From assembly GCA_947034885.2 (NCBI GenBank), contig OX344750.2:558001-622000 (forward strand): a stretch of DNA of 64,000 bases, read 5' to 3'. Source of the stretch: Thuidium tamariscinum. Taxonomy: Eukaryota > Streptophyta > Bryopsida > Hypnales > Thuidiaceae. Positions within the stretch are counted from its first letter, which is position 1, and each line of letters opens with the position of its first letter. Positions 22,341 through 33,105 of this stretch are shown here, in pieces. The translations under genes were made by a program, and so were the position numbers. The notes beneath the pieces were generated by a model. It ran no database searches. It was not told the DNA's origin and saw nothing but the letters and a program-made list of their open reading frames with translations.

Positions 22341-23790
22341 CACTTGCGGAATTCTAACTCTTTCTTCTAGGGTTTATCATACACTTCGGCAAAGAGAGGA
22401 TTAGAGCGGTTTAGGGTTCCGCAGAAGAGTCTGAATTCTGAAAATTGGTTGGTGCCCACTAACGGAGTCTTGCTTGCCAGTGCCCCCGTCCTAAACTCCT
22501 AATTAGTGCTCGCCATTCACTTATACTTTCATAACTCATAGTTTCATAACTCATAAGTAGAGTACATGACTACATGACCAGAATATTATGCAATATAGTA
22601 ATATACTAATATGTACATGTAGTACTAATCTAATTTCCTAAAAAATACATGCCTAGTCGGATGGCTCCCGAATTTAAAATTGAGAAGTTTAAATCCCTAC
22701 ATATCCGTAGGGCAACTTCTAAAATTTAGGGTCCATCACTTCAGCCATTCTCGATATGAGATGAAGCACTGGAAGGCAATGTAAAATTTTAGCCATGTAC
22801 ATTACACACTACCCACCAACAAGTTTAGGATCATCCAATTCTGCCATTGAAACAAATTTTGCATAATATAATCAAGCATACCAAATGTGGATTTCACATA
22901 AGTCAAATTCAGTATTTGGTGAATTGTTTCATTCAAAACTCATGGTTTAGCATGATAATTGATTATAAAACATTGGTGATGAATTAGCATTAATTTGCAA
23001 AGAGGAGATATGTAGGAAACATCCATATGCACATCTTTCATACCAAAAAACATCCTAGATTCCTAGTAAGTTACAACAATATAATTGGGTTGAAGAATTC
23101 AATTAGGCATTTTATGTGACCCCATTTTGTAAAATAGATGTATGTACGCTTGAATTAGATTTAGGCAAAGTCATTGTACGGAAATGATTTAAGTTCCTCA
23201 AGGAGTTATAGTGTGACCATCAAATAGCAAATGCTAATTAAGCCGGATTAAATTATTAAAATTAGCTCCTATTTCCTAAATTTACGGGGGAGAATGAAAT
23301 TAGATGGAAAGGGAGGAAGTAGAGCTTTTTGACGACACAACTGAGAACGGATACGCATCAACCGAAGAGGTATGTGTTTAGACTAGAACCAATAAGTTTA
23401 ATCATTTCATGTTATTTCTTTTAATTACTTCAAAATTTGCAAAATTAGATTGACGCTAGGAAAAGAAAGATCAATTACCGAATACAAATTATAATGCACT
23501 TCTTAAGTTATTAAATTACTAAACTAGACATTTTACCCTCATTTACGCAAAAGTAAAAAGGAACTTAAACCCTAAACCCTAAATCCTAAAACCTTCGGTT
23601 GGGCAAGGGCTTTAGGCTGGGTTTTTGACCTTCTCAAAATTCAGTGTCAGCCCTTAGATGGGCGGTTTCTGGCCTGTTACCTTATTACCTTGTAGAGGAA
23701 TTTCAGTTGCACGAGGCTTGCCATTAAGTCTTCGCTGGCATCTTCACCGCCCTGTGCTTCCCCGACGATCCCCTTAATGGTTCAGAATTC
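22341..23790. other. Spacer of hAT copy 1; 22260-23193 is absent from copy 2
   Basis: This AT-rich spacer has no recognisable gene. Comparison with copy 2 shows that about 930 bp (22260-23193) are absent there: copy 2 passes directly from GGGCTCGACAATT to CCTCAAGGAGTTATAG at about 60537. Because the missing part includes array units, a deletion in copy 2 is the likelier direction. Confidence 0.7.
23572..23592. repeat. Interstitial plant telomere-type repeat
   Basis: Two AAACCCT units followed by AAATCCT lie about 230 bp before the GACGG array of the kinase gene. Copy 2 has about four units at 60906-60940. AAACCCTAA (telo-box) words are known promoter elements in plants. Confidence 0.7.
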
Positions 23791-23794
23791 CCGG

Positions 23795-24215
23795 GACGCC
23801 CTGTGGGGTCGCGTGGACGGCCTCGTTCCACGACGGACCCCCGAATTCCCAGGACAGCTTGTGCGTCCTGTCGACGGTCTCGCAGTTCCTCGACGGTTTC
23901 CTGGACGGCTTCGAAATTCCCGGGACGGATGGGTGCGTCCCGTCGACGGCCTCATCGTCCTCGACATTCCCCTCGACGGCTTCCCAATTCGGAGGACGGC
24001 GAGCGCGTCCCCTCGACGGTCTCGCAATTCCTCGACGGTCCCCACGACGGCTTCGAAATTCCCGGGACGGATGGGTGCGTCCCGTCGACGGCCTCATCGT
24101 CCTCGACATTCCCCTCGACGGCTTCAGCGCGTCCCCTCGACGGTCTCGGAGTTCCCGACACCCCTCGACGGCTTTCGAGTTCCTTGGACGGATCGGCCGT
24201 CCATGCGACGGCTCG
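23795..24215 (+). repeat. GACGG-rich array upstream of the kinase gene
   Basis: CTCGACGG, GGACGGCTTC and GACGGATGGGTGCGTC words repeat over about 420 bp, including a duplicated segment (GGGACGGATGGGTGCGTCCC near 23931 and 24063). Six-frame open frames through this block, on both strands, are repeat artefacts. Confidence 0.85.
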
Positions 24216-24223
24216 CCAACGAC

Positions 24224-24230
24224 TATATAA
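24224..24230 (+). promoter_or_regulatory. TATA box of the kinase-like gene
   Basis: CGACTATATAAGGTGGG lies right after the GACGG array and about 200 bp before the ATG at 24426. It is conserved in copy 2 at 61577-61583. A leader intron probably runs from GTGAGT at 24373 to TTTTTCAG at 24424. Confidence 0.65.
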
Positions 24231-24425
24231 GGTGGGCCAGGTCCCCCACTCTGCACGAGTCTCTCCTGCTCTGACGGTGCTCTCTTGCCCTGGATTGGTT
24301 GCAGTCCTTGCTTGGGAGCGCGGGTGCTTGCGAGGAGGCTCGGCTGAGGAAGGGGGGATAGTTTTCACATTTGTGAGTACTGAACCCTAATTCCTTGGTT
24401 TTACCATCGCATATTTTTTTTCAGA

Positions 24426-26087
24426 ATGGACGGGCGAGGTGCGTCGAAGCGCAAGGTTGATGAGTGGTTTTCAGGCATCGGAGATCCTGTTGGTGAGCAG
24501 TCTCCAGAATCCATTGACTGCGTATCAGAGGCAGTATTGGCCGGAGAAGGGGTCGGTGGTGCGGCTGGAGGAGAATCTTCGGGGGCCAAGAAAAAAAAGA
24601 GCAGGCGGAGGCACAAGGCTACGAATACAGACGACTGGCCAAGGAAGGCTGCGACCAGGAAAGTGCAGGAAGTGGCATTGGATTTTTTGGAGCAATATAC
24701 GATTGCTCAATTGAATACGACCTACGTCTCGCGTGGATTGCAAGGGGTGGAGACAATTAAAAAAAAATTCACCCACATGTTTTGGACAACAATGGGCGAG
24801 GATGAGTGGCTTGAAGATCGCACAAAGGAACACTTCCGTCGTTGGCTTGACGAACAAGTGCAAACTTGTGTTTTCAACATCGCCCAAGTCGCCGCATCGA
24901 TAAAGGGCTTCAAACGAGATGTAGCGCCGAAGCAACAAGCATTGCATTTGTTGCACAAAAAGGTGTATTGGTGGCATGACGCAATGCGAGCGTTGTCTTC
25001 CAACAATATCCGCTCTGCCCCATGGTTTCAGCAGAGCCAAAGCTTGTCCCTAGGCCAAGCAGGTGCGGGAGGAGTGGTATTTCTTGAACGAGGAGTGGTG
25101 GTGGTTCCATTGTCAGGCCACAACAAACAAGGGGGGCACGGGAGGGTGCGTAAAGTGAGCCTCCAAAATTCAAGGCACATTCCCCCCATGATGGAATTGG
25201 CGGGCAAGACAGCCCTATATGTGGATCAATTGAAGAAGTCGTGGGAGAAGTTGTCCATCGAGGCTTTGGTTTGTCCATGTAATCATCTAGGGGTCATAAA
25301 TTTTTTTGCTATAAATGACATGACCATGGAGTGTTATTCTCAATGGTGGAATGGAGGAACATTGGGAGCCATGTTCGCATTGGACCAGAAAAACCGAGAT
25401 TATGCTGAGATCGGGGAGCTTGCCTACCATGCAACTCCACAGACGATGCAAGAAGCCAAAAGACTCTTGGCTTATCGTAGAAACCGCACCGAGCTTGCAT
25501 GGGCGTTAATTTGCATCGTGGATGCGGTGCAACAATCTTCGGTGCTCCACAACGACATCACGCCAGAAAACATCATGTTGCATTTTCCGAATGATGATGG
25601 GCGAACAGTGTGGATTGGGCTATGTGATTGGGGAATGGCTAGTCGTATCAATGAAGAAACCCATTCTTTGTACCAGTTTCAATGTGCAAGCCAAATGCGG
25701 GCTACACGTCAGAAACGTTGGTGGGTGGCCCCTGAATTGATGTATGTTCCTGGAGAGGCGGGCACTTCGGTATCCCCCACTCGTGCAGATGGGGCACCGT
25801 GTGTTAGTATACATACAGACGGATATGCTGTTGGGAAGCTTGCGGAGAAGATATGGAAGAAAGACCGCGAAAATACGGAAATGCTTCCCGACCATACAGC
25901 GTTTGGTACATTTCAAGCCACATTGGGCGAATTGTGCAAAGAGGACCCACTACAACGACGCACGGTTACGTACGCCGTGGGACGAATTAGTGGCGCCCCC
26001 TTATTTTGGACTCCACCCGTTGATTGCTACCGCGAGGCCCGCAAGGAGCAAGCACTTCTACAAGAACAAGCAAGGAATGAAGATTAG
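24426..26087 (+). CDS. Protein-kinase-like protein carried by hAT (copy 1)
   Basis: An intact 553-residue frame. Residues 1-65 are acidic, then basic (KKKKSRRRH), and may hold a nuclear signal. Residues 70-200 form a helical region of unknown type (FLEQYTIAQLNTTYVSRGLQ). The C-terminal half has kinase marks in order: a glycine loop GGHGRVRKV near 236-244; SVLHNDITPENIMLHF with H375, D377 and N382 (HRD replaced by HND); CDWGMAS with D401-W402-G403 in place of DFG; APE at 435-437; and TDGYAVG with D465 after it. The key Asp and Asn residues are kept, so activity is possible, but I cannot place the VAIK lysine. The ATG follows one base after a TTTTTTTTCAG acceptor. I cannot match it to a named plant kinase family. 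Confidence 0.8.
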   Translation: MDGRGASKRKVDEWFSGIGDPVGEQSPESIDCVSEAVLAGEGVGGAAGGESSGAKKKKSRRRHKATNTDDWPRKAATRKVQEVALDFLEQYTIAQLNTTYVSRGLQGVETIKKKFTHMFWTTMGEDEWLEDRTKEHFRRWLDEQVQTCVFNIAQVAASIKGFKRDVAPKQQALHLLHKKVYWWHDAMRALSSNNIRSAPWFQQSQSLSLGQAGAGGVVFLERGVVVVPLSGHNKQGGHGRVRKVSLQNSRHIPPMMELAGKTALYVDQLKKSWEKLSIEALVCPCNHLGVINFFAINDMTMECYSQWWNGGTLGAMFALDQKNRDYAEIGELAYHATPQTMQEAKRLLAYRRNRTELAWALICIVDAVQQSSVLHNDITPENIMLHFPNDDGRTVWIGLCDWGMASRINEETHSLYQFQCASQMRATRQKRWWVAPELMYVPGEAGTSVSPTRADGAPCVSIHTDGYAVGKLAEKIWKKDRENTEMLPDHTAFGTFQATLGELCKEDPLQRRTVTYAVGRISGAPLFWTPPVDCYREARKEQALLQEQARNED

Positions 26088-27598
26088 AGAATAGTATTTT
26101 AGTGGCAATGTAATCGTAGACGTACCTTAGTACTTGCTTTTACCACAGTATAGTCCACGAACTTTGCGTCACTGAATTTTGTACTAACTCCTTTTTGAAA
26201 TAAATATATGTAAATCTTTTTGTTCCATTCGAGTATGATTCTGGTGAGTGGATTTGTGAGTAGTTCTGTCCCTTCGTAAATTTTGGACTGAATGCCATGT
26301 TAACCCCTAAAGGACCACGGCCGTTTTTCAACCCAAAACCACTCAAAACTGCCATTTTTGTTCCATTCATCCATGAAAAACAAAAAAACTAAATTTTTAG
26401 AATCTAACCATAGGATCTTGAACTTTACTTAACTAAGATGATGTGGTGAAAATTTCATGAAGTTTGACCGTATAGATAGGAAGATATGAGCATTCAAAGT
26501 TGGAAAACAAAGTTTTCTTAAACACTAGTTTGCAACTTCAAATGACTTTGTCCTCCATTTATGTAATCTTTTTGCACTACAGACCTTGAATTAAAATTTT
26601 TTTATTGAGAAATTGAGCTAAGAGCTTAGGAAAAAAAATTCACAAAATAAAGACTTTTTGTCATTCTTTAAAAAATTGTCAAGTAGATGTAGGTCCAAGA
26701 TTGAAAGAAAAACTAAATTGCAAATATTTCATAGATGGAATTGAAACACAATAATCCCAATGGTGAGATTGTTCTAGAAAACAAAATCAACCTTGTCCAA
26801 CAATTTTTTTTTTTAAATTGTGGAAATTGCATTCACAAATGAATCCTAGAAGTTATTTTTTCAAGAAGATGCTTAGATTGCCCAAAAAACAAGATTGTTC
26901 ATAACTTTCACATTACTAATCCAAATGGAATGAATCAAAGCTTTACTTGTAGACAAAAATATAATCTATAAGAAAAAAAATTATTTTTAAAATTTTGAAG
27001 TTTCTGTAGATTTTTTTTCTGCCCGGCAACATAAAAATAATGTTTATGATGGCATAACTTTTGCTCCCGGTCACCAATTGAAAAAAATTGAATATTTCCA
27101 CGGAGCTAATCAGTTTTTTTATCTTATGTGAAAATTTCAATAAAATTCATTAAAAATTGAAGTCACAAGTACTTGCCCTAATTCTTCAAGTTCCCCGAGG
27201 GGACTTTTAGGGGTTAATTCAGTACTTTCAATCATTTTCTCCATATTCCAGATTACATTTGTTTTCTTGTACATGGCAAAATTCATAATGATCTCAAAAT
27301 ATCCAAGCATGTAGGTAACCAACTTCGAAGAATGAATCCAAATTTAAGAGTATAGAACACATGGCAAACGACAAAGCAAATATTTCCATTTCTTGGGACA
27401 AATATGCATAAATGGATCCGTTGTTGCGTTGTAGAATTTGTGACATGTGAAGATAAAAAATTTCTACCCATGCGCCCTACATGAGCACAGGAAGCATATG
27501 TAGTATTTATAATTAATGTCGAATTTCACATGCAAGGTATTCAGCCTTACACAATATTACATAAGATGACATGGAGACATTTTTTTCCCTAGATGCTC
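26088..27598. other. AT-rich spacer between the kinase and transposase genes
   Basis: The two genes converge here (plus gene ends at 26087, minus gene ends at 27599). The 1.5 kb between is AT-rich with no supported gene and must contain both 3' ends; AATAAA-like words occur, for example AAATAAATATATG near 26199. Confidence 0.5.
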
Positions 27599-30500
27599 TC
27601 AACGTCTTGCACGTGTACGATTAGGAGCCATGCTCCTTGCAGCAGCCTCTCGCGTGGTTGCTTGATTGTCTTGAGGTGCAGGTGGAGGACCTCTACGAGT
27701 CCCTCTATAATCACTATCTCCCGGAACTTCACCATCTTCACCTATACTAGGACCCATGGATTCATCATCATGATTGGACGTTGCCCTACCGACTTCGCTT
27801 GGTGAGTTGTCAGGGCTGTCTGAGCCTTCACCTACTATAGAAGCCAATCTGCGGATTGTTCGCCCTCCTACTCCATCTCCAGCGGTATCCACACTGGGCC
27901 CCGTTGGTCCAGGGAGAAGACCTTCGCGGAGAAATGGTATACTCGCCGCTTCTTCCCTTCTTAGCCTTCTACGTGTTCTTCTACTCACTCGTTCATTGGT
28001 AGGGCTTTCTTCACGTGGCCGCGGGCGTCGATTAGTAGTGCGTGTAGGCGGTGCAACGGGTTGTTCTGAGGATGGAGGTGCATTCCTTCGCTCGGTCATA
28101 TTTAGAGTTGGGAAGAGACCGGCCAATCGTGTACCGACTGATGGAGTTTCTTGGTTGGGGCGGACTCTAGAAGATGAAGGCCGTGCTGAAATTTGGACGG
28201 GTGGATCATCCAAGCTAGGCGCTTGTGGTCGCACGCCGATCGTGTCTCGAAGCAATGTGCGAAAGTCTATCTCGACACCAATGGGGGATCTGTGGCTACG
28301 AGTGTTCCGCGCCACTCGGGGATCTGTGGCAACGACCTCATCTTCGCCTTGTCTTTCTACCACAACGACATGTTCGTGTCTCCGGGTACGCATTTCTTCT
28401 TCAATCGGCCCTATAACCGGCGAAGGTGGGGCTTCAACCCCTTCGTTTTGATTTCCACCACTTGACCCCGCAATCGATGTACGTGGCATCCATGACGGAC
28501 TGCCATCATTTCCCCCGTTGTCATTTCCATCCTCATCTCCCCCGTGGTCATTTCCATCATTATCCGCGCCATCAAAGTCAAATACGGACTCGTCAATTAG
28601 GGGACCCCTTTCTTGCCTTTCACCCAAAGGCCGAAATGGTGGATCATCATCGCCACTGGAACTGTCGTCTGAGTCATCGTTGTTAGCGTCTGACATAACT
28701 GAACCACGATCCAAGCCATCTGATTCGGTTGTCATGGAATCTTCGGACAACATGTTCTCAGTGTACCATCGTGCTGCATCCGCCACACCCCTTTCCCTGA
28801 GAGTCCTGGAATTGGTATAAATGTAAACCAATTCCTCCGCGCGCTCAGATGTCAATCTGTTGCGAGACTTGCTGTGGACAAATGAATACATGCTCCAATT
28901 GCGTTCGCATGATGATGCGGAACATACTTGTGCGAGGATCCTTCTTGCAATAGGTGCAAGCGTATGAGCACCGGCTCCGAGAAGATCCCACCATTCATGC
29001 GGCTCCAAATTCAAAGTATTCACATCGGGAAGTCCAGCGAACATGCCTCGGCGGTCTCGAAAGGATTGGTACTCAAACAAAGCGGCTGCATATCCCAACC
29101 CTCCAACTGCCAATTTGCGTAGTACTCTAAGAATGGCCTCCTTTGCCTCGTTATCGTCTATTAGTATAATTTCATCAAGGAGGAATGGATTGAGCAGGGC
29201 AGCTGCGTAGTGCAAATCCGTCTTCATCAAATCCCATCGTTCGTAAAACGCGTATTCAGCACGGTCCGCATAATTTGCCTCCAATGAAAATGGTCAATTC
29301 CTCAAAGCCAAAACATACTTTTCTAGCTTCTTCATCACGATCCATGCTTTGCCCATGACCGGATGTTTTCCATCAAACTCTCGAAGAGCCACCAACACAG
29401 GCTCTACCATATGCACAAAGTTGAGACACCTCCTCCAGAACTCGTCCTTTCGAACCCTACGTCGAACCTTTTCTGGCTTATTGTGTATTGCAGCGTTCGA
29501 GGACCTCACATATTCGTTCCACTGCGGATCATGGACTGTAGATTCCACGGCTTCCTTGACCTCGGCCAAACGCTCGATCATGAGGAACATGGTCGCAAAA
29601 CGTGTCTCAATGGGATTCTTCAACATGAGGTTAGGAGAATGTCGTCGGAAAATGGCAAGTGGCATGTGATGCGTGCGAATGAATTTCACGATTGATTTTG
29701 CTTTCTTCACCATTTTGACCACCCAAAGTTGCTTGCCCCAATCTTCAAGTAGAAGGTCAAGTGCATGCGCGGAACAACCTTGGAAATATAGGTGAGGGAA
29801 TTCGCGAGTAATTTGAGTACCAGCCAAACGCATGTTTGGCGCATTGTCCGTACAAACTTGCACCACATTCTGTCCCCCCACCGCGTCAATGTAATCGATC
29901 ATGCGATTAGCCACATAAACAGCGTCTTTGCTTTCGCCTGTAGTGTCCACCGATCCCAAAAATACTTCTCCACTCGTGCACGACAACATTACATTGATCA
30001 ATGGCCGATGGCTGACATTGTCCCATCCGTCAGAACATATAGTGACACCGTACTTGTGGATAGGCCCCCTTGTCTTCTCCGCTACCAATGCAGCCACTTC
30101 CTCCTTTGTTGATGTCATGAGCTTCGTACGTATGGCATTGTAAGGTGGAGGTTTGTAAAGAACTCTGGACTCGGAGGTTGATTTCACGGCATCCACAAAA
30201 GCGAGGTGTCTCACCACATTGAATGGGATATTTGCTTCATAGAAAAACTTCGCCCACTTCTTGTCTAGTACTTGCTTTTTGGATGTGTCCATCCCTTCTT
30301 GTACGGATAATTGCCTCAGCGGTTGACTATGGGTCGAAGAAGGGACAGGCGCCTCTGATGATCGAACTTGAGAATTTTGGCCCAAAGTATTTCCTCCCCC
30401 TCCACTAATTGAGATTGAAGCATTGGGTAGTTCTTGATCACGTACCACCCTCGTTGGATTCGATGACGGTGATGTCACTTCCACATCATATTCCTCTTTG

Positions 30501-30742
30501 TCTTCGGAGACCGTAGGAACATTCCCCCCACAATTGAAAAACATAGCCTTCACTGCTGCACTGGCCTTGTTGCACATTCTCACTCCGGGGAGGGTGTCAT
30601 TTCGTCTATAACCCAAGTGGAAAAGCAAGCGATCCTTGCGGTAACTAATCTTCGTTTTGCAGAACTTGCATTCCACTTTCCCATCCTCTTGTAGCCTGTA
30701 CCAAGATTCCCATTGTGTCCTCCCCCCTCCCATTGCTCCCAC
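27599..30742 (-). pseudogene. hAT transposase
   Basis: One frame of about 1,048 codons runs from ATG at 30742 to TGA at 27599, with a single in-frame TGA at 29294-29296 (ALRN*PFSLEANYADRAEY). Residues 20-57 form a BED zinc finger (C25, C28, H42, C57). The RNase-H-like core has D238 (TICSDGWDN), D299 (VVQVCTDNAPN) and a glutamate near residue 613 (CSASSCERNWS), followed by the hAT dimerisation block (RNRLTSERAEELVYIY). Beyond it is a low-complexity tail of about 390 residues, acidic and then Arg/Pro-rich, unusually long for the family. The protein excises and inserts the element with 8-bp duplications. Except for the one nonsense codon it looks complete. Its counterpart in copy 2 lies outside the window. 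Confidence 0.9.
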
Positions 30743-30947
30743 TGGTTCTTCACTTGAAACTGCACAAACAAAACAGGTTAGTATTCAGTTTGGATGTGAT
30801 GTGGAAATAACACTTACTGCTTTCACAGCAAGTGTTCCTCCCACACACTCTTCTTGGACTTCACTCTAGTGCAATGGCTGTGTGCCAACTAGGTCATAAG
30901 AGTAGAGATCAGCAAGGAAAAGTGACCTTCAAATACACGGCTTGTGC

Positions 30948-30954
30948 TATATAC
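30948..30954 (-). promoter_or_regulatory. TATA box of the hAT transposase gene
   Basis: The minus strand reads CAGTATATAGCAC about 205 bp before the ATG, just downstream of the right-hand GACGG array. A likely acceptor (TTTGTGCAG, minus strand, near 30765) suggests a leader intron, as in the kinase gene. Confidence 0.5.
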
Positions 30955-30964
30955 TGTGAAGGCC

Positions 30965-31440
30965 TGGCAGCAGTCATCCAGTCGACGGCCTGTCCGTTGG
31001 CGCACTGTGGACAGCCGCGGACGGGACGTCGTGGCCGTCCCCGCAGACGCTCTGGCCGTCCAACGGACGTCCCGCTGTCCAGACAACGGCCTGGCCGTCC
31101 CCGCAGCGTGGACGGACTCTGGACGCCGTGACCGTCCGCTGAACGGAAAACTGTCGAGGCGACGGCTTGGCCGTTCCGTCGAAGTGCACAAGCCGCGGAC
31201 GCTCTGGCCGTCCCCGCTGCGTGGACGGACTCTGGACGCCGTGACCGTCCGCTGAACAGAAAACTGTCGAGGCGACAGCCTGGCCGTCGCGCCTAAATCC
31301 TAAAGCCGCGGACGCTCTGTCCGTCCACGCGACGGCCAGTCGTCGAGACGGCCGACAAGCCGTCTGCGCACTGTCGACGGACTTCATCCGCGCTGTCGAC
31401 GACGCCGTCAGCATTCGGGACGGCCTCTGACGCGTCCTGC
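30965..31440 (-). repeat. GACGG-rich array, right subterminal and transposase upstream
   Basis: GACGG and CCGTCC words (for example GGCCGTCCCCGC and TGACCGTCCGCTGAACG, each repeated) fill about 475 bp between the transposase TATA box and the right terminus. The block includes a repeat of about 100 bp starting near 31095 and 31217. Confidence 0.85.
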
Positions 31441-31510
31441 CGCGTCACGACTGCCGCGTCATGACATCCCGACGGGAAAAGCCCACGTCACGTCAGGATA
31501 GACAACCCTG

Positions 31511-31518
31511 CTTTTTTG
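31511..31518. repeat. 8-bp target duplication CTTTTTTG, right of hAT copy 1
   Basis: This is an exact match to 14627-14634, directly after the CAACCCTG terminus. Confidence 0.95.
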
Positions 31519-31586
31519 ATGTCAGAGAAGACACATGACGTCCTCTTAGACGTGCTGTATAACAAGAAAGGTGACATGTTCAAAGC

Positions 31587-32560
31587 CTATGCACACTTTA
31601 CATTCCAAAAGAGATTTAGGGCGCTTACCAAGCGTGACACAACCTCCCTCTCAATGGCCTTCATTTGTGCTGTTGTTGACCCCTTACCCTTTGAAATTGA
31701 ACGCATTTGTGTTGATTTCTCTTGAGCTGCTTCAGTGGCCCGTATGGCTTGAAGTTCCTTCCAATGTGTAGGGCTCACATCTTCCGGTCTAGGTGAGTTC
31801 GATTCTATTAGACTATTGATTTTGTAACGCAGCACAATCAGTGACTTTGTTATAATTGGCCCCAGGTAACTTTGACTCACTCGGTTGGAAGCCCCGCACA
31901 TCTGCCAATCTGGAAGCCATGACACTACATTCAGTACGAAACACAACTAAGAAGCAGCCTTGCTTCTCCGTAACAAGGTTATATTTTTGGGAGACTGAAT
32001 GATGGAAGTGACAATACATCATAGATTGATGGAAGGGGCAAGATGTAATGAAAGCAGCTACGGTACCGTTTCCCAACAGTCCTCTAGTATCACCTGTATT
32101 GAATGTAGACTGCCTAAGAGGACATCACACTAAACATGGCCTCGTCAATAGTGTTGTTCTCAACGACGTCAAAGATGACAGGAGGAGTGGTAAGGAAGTG
32201 TGAAGACCGACAACACAAATGCTCTGGAAACCAGACAGCACGAATTCAGCACAGACCTGTGTAAATTCTCTCGAATAGACGCCATCTTTCAGAGCGTGGC
32301 TGTCCTTCCCAACCCACAGTGGGATCAAGATCTTTGGCATATTTCTTGACATCGCTCCTGAAGGCATCCTTCATGGACCCAAACGGCCACCCGTGGATGT
32401 CCAATTCGATGGGTTTCCTCATGAAACAGCTCGACGATGGTTTGTCATCTTTTTGCACCTGCAAGGCTTCGATAGCGTCATCAGTATCGCAATCAGACTC
32501 CTGATTCTCGTCATTGTCGTCTCCAGAGTGTGTGTCGTATCCCCGGCTGCAGAACAGCAT
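31587..32560 (-). CDS. TNPA-like gene of CACTA II, central exons
   Basis: The exon at 32560 to about 32265 has an acidic start (DDNDENQESDCDTDD) and a globular end (WPFGSMKDAFRSDVKKYAKD, then RSERWRLFERIYTG) at a likely GT donor. A second exon region (about 32078-31587) reads MASRLADVRGFQPSESKLPG and, after a change of frame or a short intron, PTHWKELQAIRATEAAQEKS, then QMRSISKGKGSTTAQMKAIE. This last part resembles the conserved block of plant Transposase_24 / TNPA-type proteins, with its cluster of basic residues. In those elements it is a DNA-binding accessory protein. The hAT insertion at 14635-31510 falls in the intron that follows. Confidence 0.5.
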
Positions 32561-32899
32561 TCACATTTCACGTGTTAGTACAGTCAATGCAATGTGGCAT
32601 GTCCCCACCAACATTCATACACAAGAACTCCCACCCCGACCACAGCCCTTCTCTTTGCGGTGTTTCAGAAGCTGATTCCTAAATAATGGAACCCTATGCC
32701 GCATTCCGCCAAAGACTGCGTCTTCTGGGACATCAGCTTTGACGCGTCCCATGTTTTTCTGTACATCTGTATAGACCACCATAAGCCCTGAAGGGAATCA
32801 AATCGCCTAGAACGCACGGTACAAGCTCGGATGTACGTGCACATGGCACATGGAACTCATGAGATACCGCCAATGACGGAGAAAGATGTTTCGAGCTTC

Positions 32900-33065
32900 C
32901 ATACAATCCCCCACCTCATGTCAACGTAGACGTCAACATTGATGCATACTAATTACAGGTGACATCAACCTGGACGTGAGATTCTAGCCTACGTCAATTT
33001 GGACGTCAAACCAGACGGAGCACTGTTTACTCAAACGTCAACGCTAACAACCTGTCTTCGCCAAT
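32900..33065. repeat. Dense GACGTC-type words in CACTA II
   Basis: GTCAACGTAGACGTCAACATTG, GGACGTGAG, TTGGACGTCAAACC and CAAACGTCAACG occur within 165 bp. The same words recur at 34655-34680, 35020-35065, 37375-37405, 39130-39245, 40205-40290 and 41725, in introns and spacers of the element but not in its neighbours. They look like element-specific binding sites. Confidence 0.6.
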
Positions 33066-33105
33066 GAAACATGTAGCACTCATTGAGAGAAGAGTGGACC
33101 ACAAT

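Larger units (their letters stand above)
14635..31510 (-). mobile_element. Giant hAT element, copy 1 (16.9 kb), with RING and kinase genes
   Basis: The left end is CAGGGTTGCTTCCGTCGC and the right end, read inward on the minus strand, is CAGGGTTGTCTATCCTGACG. The first 8 bases are identical and weaker similarity follows (TGACGTGACG). The flanks are a perfect 8-bp duplication. Internal genes are a RING-H2 protein (minus, 16897-19281), a kinase-like protein (plus, 24426-26087) and a hAT transposase (minus, 27599-30742). GACGG-rich arrays sit at both ends and before each gene. It inserted into an intron of the CACTA II TNPA-like gene. A second copy starts at 52858. Confidence 0.93.

Noticed and set aside
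23774-24274. Overlapping open frames of 87-195 codons on both strands in the GACGG array (also 14722-15148, 30889-31414, 52945-53422, 61127-61743)
   Set aside because: GC-rich repeats lack stops in several frames at once; the peptides are simple repeats (for example DGLGSMDGL) and no start or splice context supports them.
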